Of a DNA stretch of 64,000 nucleotides, positions 59,688-64,000 are shown piece by piece. Numbering within the stretch: the first letter of the stretch is position 1; every line of letters starts with the position of its first letter. This DNA is from Suillus spraguei (Eukaryota > Basidiomycota > Agaricomycetes > Boletales > Suillaceae). The stretch spans positions 1 through 64,000 of the forward strand of contig JABCPU010000159.1 of assembly GCA_016800925.1 (NCBI GenBank), written 5' to 3'. The position numbers were made by a program, and so were the translations under genes. Below the pieces are notes generated by a model. That model did not search any database, was not told the DNA's origin, and saw only the letters and a program-made list of their open reading frames with translations.

Positions 59688-61371
59688 TTGAATACTAGTG
59701 CAATGTACATAGATCTTCGGTTGTCCGCATCAGAAGCGGGGGAATGCGCGTATATCTCTCATGTTGAGCCCTAACCCTCTCGCGTTTCAGAATTGTACAA
59801 TAACTTTGAAGCTGGGAAACTGCCTCGATTATGACTCGGATCTCACGTACAGGCGTCGATCTTCAGTCCGACATGATAGTTGCTAGTCGGTTTCGTGCGG
59901 ATCTCAACCATTTACGTAGCCTAGTATCTGATGGTGAAGAAAGCAGTTAACTTCGCTTGGAAACTTAGAAGATCCTAGTAGAAGATTACATGCGCAGGCA
60001 ATGCGCTGAAAGATAACTTATGTGACGGCAGGATCCGTATACTGATAGAGATTGGATATTGGACGTATTCGCTTTGACATCCGGCTTCACTGAGCGGCGG
60101 CAGATGACCATGCTGCAATGCACGATGTAGATGACCTCATCATGATCCTAGTACTACTAACTGCTACTTACTAGATCTGCTTTTAATTCGCCATCGTTCA
60201 TGAGTAATCACTAGTCCAGACTTGTCTAGATCCTTCTGGCAAACGAAAATACCGTAAGGCAAAATCGAAATCTTTTCATCTCCGGACTCAAATGATCTTC
60301 AAAGGAAGTAATATCTCTAGCTGGGACGAGAGCGCCCAGATATGCAAACGCCCTACTAGGATAGTACATTCTGCCCAGCTTTGGTGCGTGCGGTGTCTTC
60401 AATGCATTAGCGTCATTCATCAAGAAGCTAATATTTGTGCGGTTGAGAAAATGGATCACCGGATCACTGCAGTCTTACAACACACAGGACTGGGTATCAT
60501 TTACATCCTGAGTCTCGACCCAACTGGACTTAATGCCGCCTCTGCTGGCTGGTCTTACCTTTTGGCATCATGCCGTGTCTGCACAACGGTTCTCGCGGTC
60601 AGCGCCGGAAGGCTGAGTGCGCCTTACCTTGTCTAGACCGCAGTAGGTGATTCTAATTCTCGACTAGAAGTTCTTATATGATTTGATGGTGGTTAACTCC
60701 GCGTCAGGTTAGTTTCGAGTCACTTTGGGGGGTAGTTTGGAAGAGTGGGTTGTTTCCTTGTGCTCAAGAGCTGTCGCACGCTGTTGAGTTCATTTCATCA
60801 TAATTCGGACATTACCACTTTACCCTCCCACATCCTTACTCTGCGCGACGACTGCGATTGAGGAGTGGGGAAACTCAAGAATATCAGAGGTAAATAAGGC
60901 AGTAGGTCTGTTCTGTTCCTTCAGCCATGCGTGAACATATGACACTGATCAACAGGTCCGGACCAATAACTTTCCACCACAGATATACTTCTTTGAGCTG
61001 CTCTTGGACTGTGGTGCTCGTTATCTAGGAATCGTGTATCTCGCACTTATCTGGCAACAAATTTTGGCGCGTGAAGCCTCGTGGGTCATGCTGAAAACGG
61101 TAAGTCTTGTCGTCTCCCATTTCGTGTTTACGTTTCTTTCCACATGCAATTGCTCTCTAGAAGTCCCTAAATAACTCTCAGACGTGTAATCGGATGCAGT
61201 CAACTTTCTGGAAATAGAAATATTCGTCTCTTAAGCCCCGCGATGTCCTGCCCTTGTTGCACAAAAGATTCCAGAACAATACTTGCTGAATACGCTCTGG
61301 AAGAGGAGTATATAGCGAACACTTGGATCTCCCTGACACCTCGACGACCCTCCAGGCTGAGGTGATTGTAG
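59688..61371. other. intergenic, no gene supported
   Basis: About 1.7 kb with only short ORFs. The longest, near 60292-60636, lacks motifs or splice support. No repeats were noticed. Confidence 0.4.
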
Positions 61372-62076
61372 ATGCCTAACACATCGGAACAATCGACTAC
61401 GCTGCACATCTACAATTTCGGGAGTGTGCTTGGAAATCGCAAGATTATCAAGGGGGAAGACAAGATTACAACCTTGTGAGTTTTGAGGATATTTCGATTC
61501 TTCATCTTTTTACTTTGCCTATCGCTATTACAGATATTTTATGCAGAACACTCGGAGTTCTATGTACTGGACTTTTGATCTGCACGCTGATGGCCCAGAT
61601 GGTCCTCTGCTTTGTCGAGCTCAGTCTTCATATCATGGCCCACCACTGTTGGGTGAAGTTAACCATGGGCATACGATTTTATCGATGACTGCCGTCAGAC
61701 GGCCAGTCAAGATGGAGAGGAAGCGTGGAGCATTCAACGGAACGGTTTTCTTCAATGGTCCCGATCATAAGGAGTACCGCTGGCAAACGAGTGCACGGCT
61801 GTTTAGTGCTATGATGGAGGTGCGTACAGGAGTAGGTCGGGTATTGAAGCATTTATCACGTAGCTCTCATCAGTGTCTAAATGCTGAGGACGCCCTCATA
61901 GCGACATACCGTGTTACGTCCATGTCGGTGATGAAAGATGGTGTTCTCGTTGTTCAACCTGTATGTTTCCATTCTGCGATCCCAAATCTTTGTGACCATT
62001 TCTACGATAGTCGGGGAAGTTCATGTTGGACCTGCTCGTCGCTACCAGTCTTGCAATGCGCACACCTGATAACTGA
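61372..62076 (+). CDS. DUF6593-type basidiomycete protein
   Basis: Small single-domain protein of a family expanded in mushroom-forming fungi; function unknown, with a fold likened to tubby/scramblase-type beta barrels. Exons 61372-61475, 61534-61819, 61874-61960 and 62011-62076 join in frame to 180 residues. Features are FGSVLGNRKII, MYWTFDLHADGPDGPLLCRA, PPLLGEVNHGHTIL and VFFNGPDHKEYRWQT. Near the end are ALIATYRV, KDGVLVVQP, and the closing helix FMLDLLVATSLAMRTPDN. The first exon is too short to stand out alone and was placed because its GTGAGT donor at 61476 keeps frame with exon 2. Reads as intact. From 62077 to 62960 I see nothing coding. Confidence 0.7.
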
Positions 62077-62969
62077 AGTATTTATCGGACACGATATCTT
62101 TTGCCTCTCCTCGGCATGGTCATTCCTTTGGTGCTATTTTTTACTGTGCGGGTTGTATTTTCGTAACCACATCGACGATTTCTATTGGTATGTGTCTATG
62201 TACGCACAAACAAAGGCAATAGTAAATCATAATGCACCAACGAAGGACCACACTTCGGCAACAAGCAAACCAAGTCGTGATCAGGTCCTAGGACGCTTGT
62301 TTAATATGCACTGTGAGATCGATCCATTCATCTTGCCCGTGGCGGACACCACTGACGTTTTCTTGTGGACGACTCTCAGACCGTGGATTCCTGAATGCAA
62401 TGTAATTCCCATATCGATCTCTACTTGATCTTTTTGATTACCTGACCGACTGCAAACCAGTTGTTTCTCCCGCCCATCCAGCAGTCTATCTCGGTAGTGT
62501 TAAGATAGGTTTACTTATATTTCCCACTCGGTCTTAATGATACACATGTGAAGTTCATCAAATATTCATGCCAGCTCATACAGTCCCACTAGCACAATGG
62601 AATTCGGTTGTGAAAGTCATGTAGAAATCGACCTATAAGGCCAACTAGAATTTGGTATTGAGTTTCTGGGCTACATTAAGTTAGTTCGATAGCCTAGTAT
62701 AGATCAACTATCATCCTAGTTTCTGGTGGCAAATTACATACGCGAGCTTGATGTGTTGGGCTACCCCTACACCTCGACTGCCAAATCATAGGGGCTAGCT
62801 GCTCGAAGTTTAAACTCCGCAAGATCCTTCACTGCACGCTGAAGGTTATCCGAACGCATATAAGCATCTCTTCTACCTTCTAACATGCTTTTCAACGAGA
62901 CAGGTGTGTCTATTCAGAGGCCGCAGCCAGTGAACTTTGTGCATCTCTGACTAGTGTTCCATCCAGCAT

Positions 62970-63350
62970 GTTTCAGTATCCGAGTGCCGAAGGAAATCAT
63001 CCAGACGTGGTGTGAGTTCTAAGCATTGACATATCACTGAAGATCTAGGTGATACCATTGGGGCTAACTACCCTACCTGCTACGTATAGTGGCTTATGGA
63101 GGCAGAATACATCCTGGGGGAACCAATGCTGTCGCATCATACTTTTTTGCCGTCAGTCGCGAAGACGAATGGACAAGCATACTTTGCAGACGATCTGTAG
63201 TGGTGAACTACTTCTTTAACATCAGATTTCCCCTGTTAAACAGGCTTATATAGGTGATTCATGTGGACTGGATTTTGCACTGCGTCGCGCATTCGTTTCG
63301 TGTTCCAGTCGTGGGCTACGTGCTTGATGGTACGATTACGTCTTATGCTG
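62970..63350 (+). CDS. possible exons of an unknown gene
   Basis: ATG 62970 opens MFQYPSAEGNHPDV before a GTGTGAG-like donor. After TATAG near 63090, the frame AYGGRIHPGGTNAVASYFFA (63094-63153) continues to a GTAGTG site near 63196. A third piece, GDSCGLDFALRRAFV, follows after 63250. The pieces splice plausibly but I recognise no family. They may belong to the gene entering at 63442. Confidence 0.25.
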
Positions 63351-63441
63351 CGTTCTTGGCCGTCAAACACTCTATTATCATGCACACCACTAATTTCTAT
63401 ACCTATTTGATATTTTCTTTGCTACACCTCACCACCCTCAG

Positions 63442-64000
63442 GATCTCATGTACGCTCCCCACAGACGACTTTGATGCTGGGCTACCTTTTAGTCGAATGG
63501 GAATCGAAAATCACATACTCGTTCCAGTAGTATCCCCTCGATATCCACAACGGGTATCCCACCCTTCTGTGCCACGGAGTCTGCCTCAAACACCTCCCTG
63601 CATCCCCACCAACGTCCCCCAGAAGAGAAAACGCCGGAGAGACAGCCTCTCCCACCCCAATACACTGCGCAGTGAAGCAGGCGACAGTCTCCCGCGACGT
63701 CCACGTAAACGTCAAATGCTCTCCCCGGAGCTATCGTCTTCTTCATCAGACAGTTTATCCGACATCAAAGAAGCGCACGACTCCGCGGTCACTAATCTTA
63801 ACCCTGACGCCAGAACAACTCATGTTGTTACATCCGATGTACGCATCACAAATATTTCTTCCGATAATCACGCACCGCGGTCTGCTCCCCCCTCCAAAGC
63901 TATGTCAAAATACAAATCCGAAGGATCATCATTCCACGGTTCCTCGCGAAATGATCACGTGTACGAGAAAGCTGTTGACTCCAATTGCGCCTACGAGTGT
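63442..64000 (+). CDS. hypothetical Ser/Arg-rich protein, partial (runs off right edge)
   Basis: From an acceptor at 63439-63441 (CCTCAG) the plus strand stays open for 186 codons to the window end; the first in-frame ATG is near 63497. The protein is proline- and serine-rich, with two basic clusters resembling nuclear localisation signals (QKRKRRRDS; RRPRKRQ), then an acidic/serine run (SPELSSSSSDSLSDIKEAHD). No domain is recognised in the visible part; such sequence is typical of disordered nuclear proteins. Confidence 0.45.

Overview
This is a stretch of fungal nuclear DNA, almost certainly from a mushroom-forming basidiomycete (Agaricomycetes). Host genes are cut by many 42-62 bp GT-AG introns. 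The window carries a KDZ DNA transposon with a TET/JBP dioxygenase, chromodomain gypsy and copia retrotransposons, and a basidiomycete-type DUF6593 gene. All exon models were read by eye from frame continuity, splice sites and remembered family motifs; no search was run.

Left half (1-35 kb) is transposon-dominated. Positions 1-2827 hold a scrambled gypsy element: gag start on the minus strand, an LTR, a scrap of the 3' ORF, then RT-RNase H-integrase on the plus strand. Positions 2828-20303 look like one 17.5 kb KDZ element. It is bounded by inverted arrays built on GGGTGGGCC. Inside are a TET/JBP gene (4071-5376, +), a two-exon hypothetical gene (6799-7601, -), the KDZ transposase with CxC2 zinc domain (7773-11198, -), and three more cargo genes (11436-13343 +, 13772-14757 -, 15004-17136 +). 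Between them lie long CpG-rich degenerate tandem repeats (5.4-6.8 kb, 17.2-19.7 kb). After the KDZ element comes more gypsy (20304-25825) with two LTRs in opposite orientation, a decayed duplicate of the downstream carboxymuconolactone decarboxylase-type gene, a copia element (about 27.4-31.8 kb) with two in-frame stops, tandem and hairpin repeats, a 7-bp minisatellite and a MITE-like 274-bp element.

Right half (35-64 kb) is host sequence. Genes that read as intact are a carboxymuconolactone decarboxylase/AhpD-like protein (36242-37113 -), ATP4 (45269-46268 +), a dynamin-related GTPase (46629-49511 +), a BCS1-like AAA ATPase (49784-52782 -, first exons not fully resolved), SYS1 (55244-56067 -) and a DUF6593 protein (61372-62076 +). 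Genes that appear frameshifted are a questin-oxidase-family protein (38364-39997 +), a mitochondrial carrier (41989-43298 +) and a type IV dipeptidyl aminopeptidase (56284-59687 +). A serine/arginine-rich ORF runs off the right end. Four intact or near-intact genes (carrier, ATP4, dynamin, BCS1) concern mitochondria, but I see no sign of an operon-like link; this is probably coincidence.

The most interesting unit is the KDZ-TET/JBP element: a selfish element that encodes a probable 5-methylcytosine oxidase, a transposase and several unknown proteins, and is itself packed with CpG-dense repeats that could be that enzyme's substrate.
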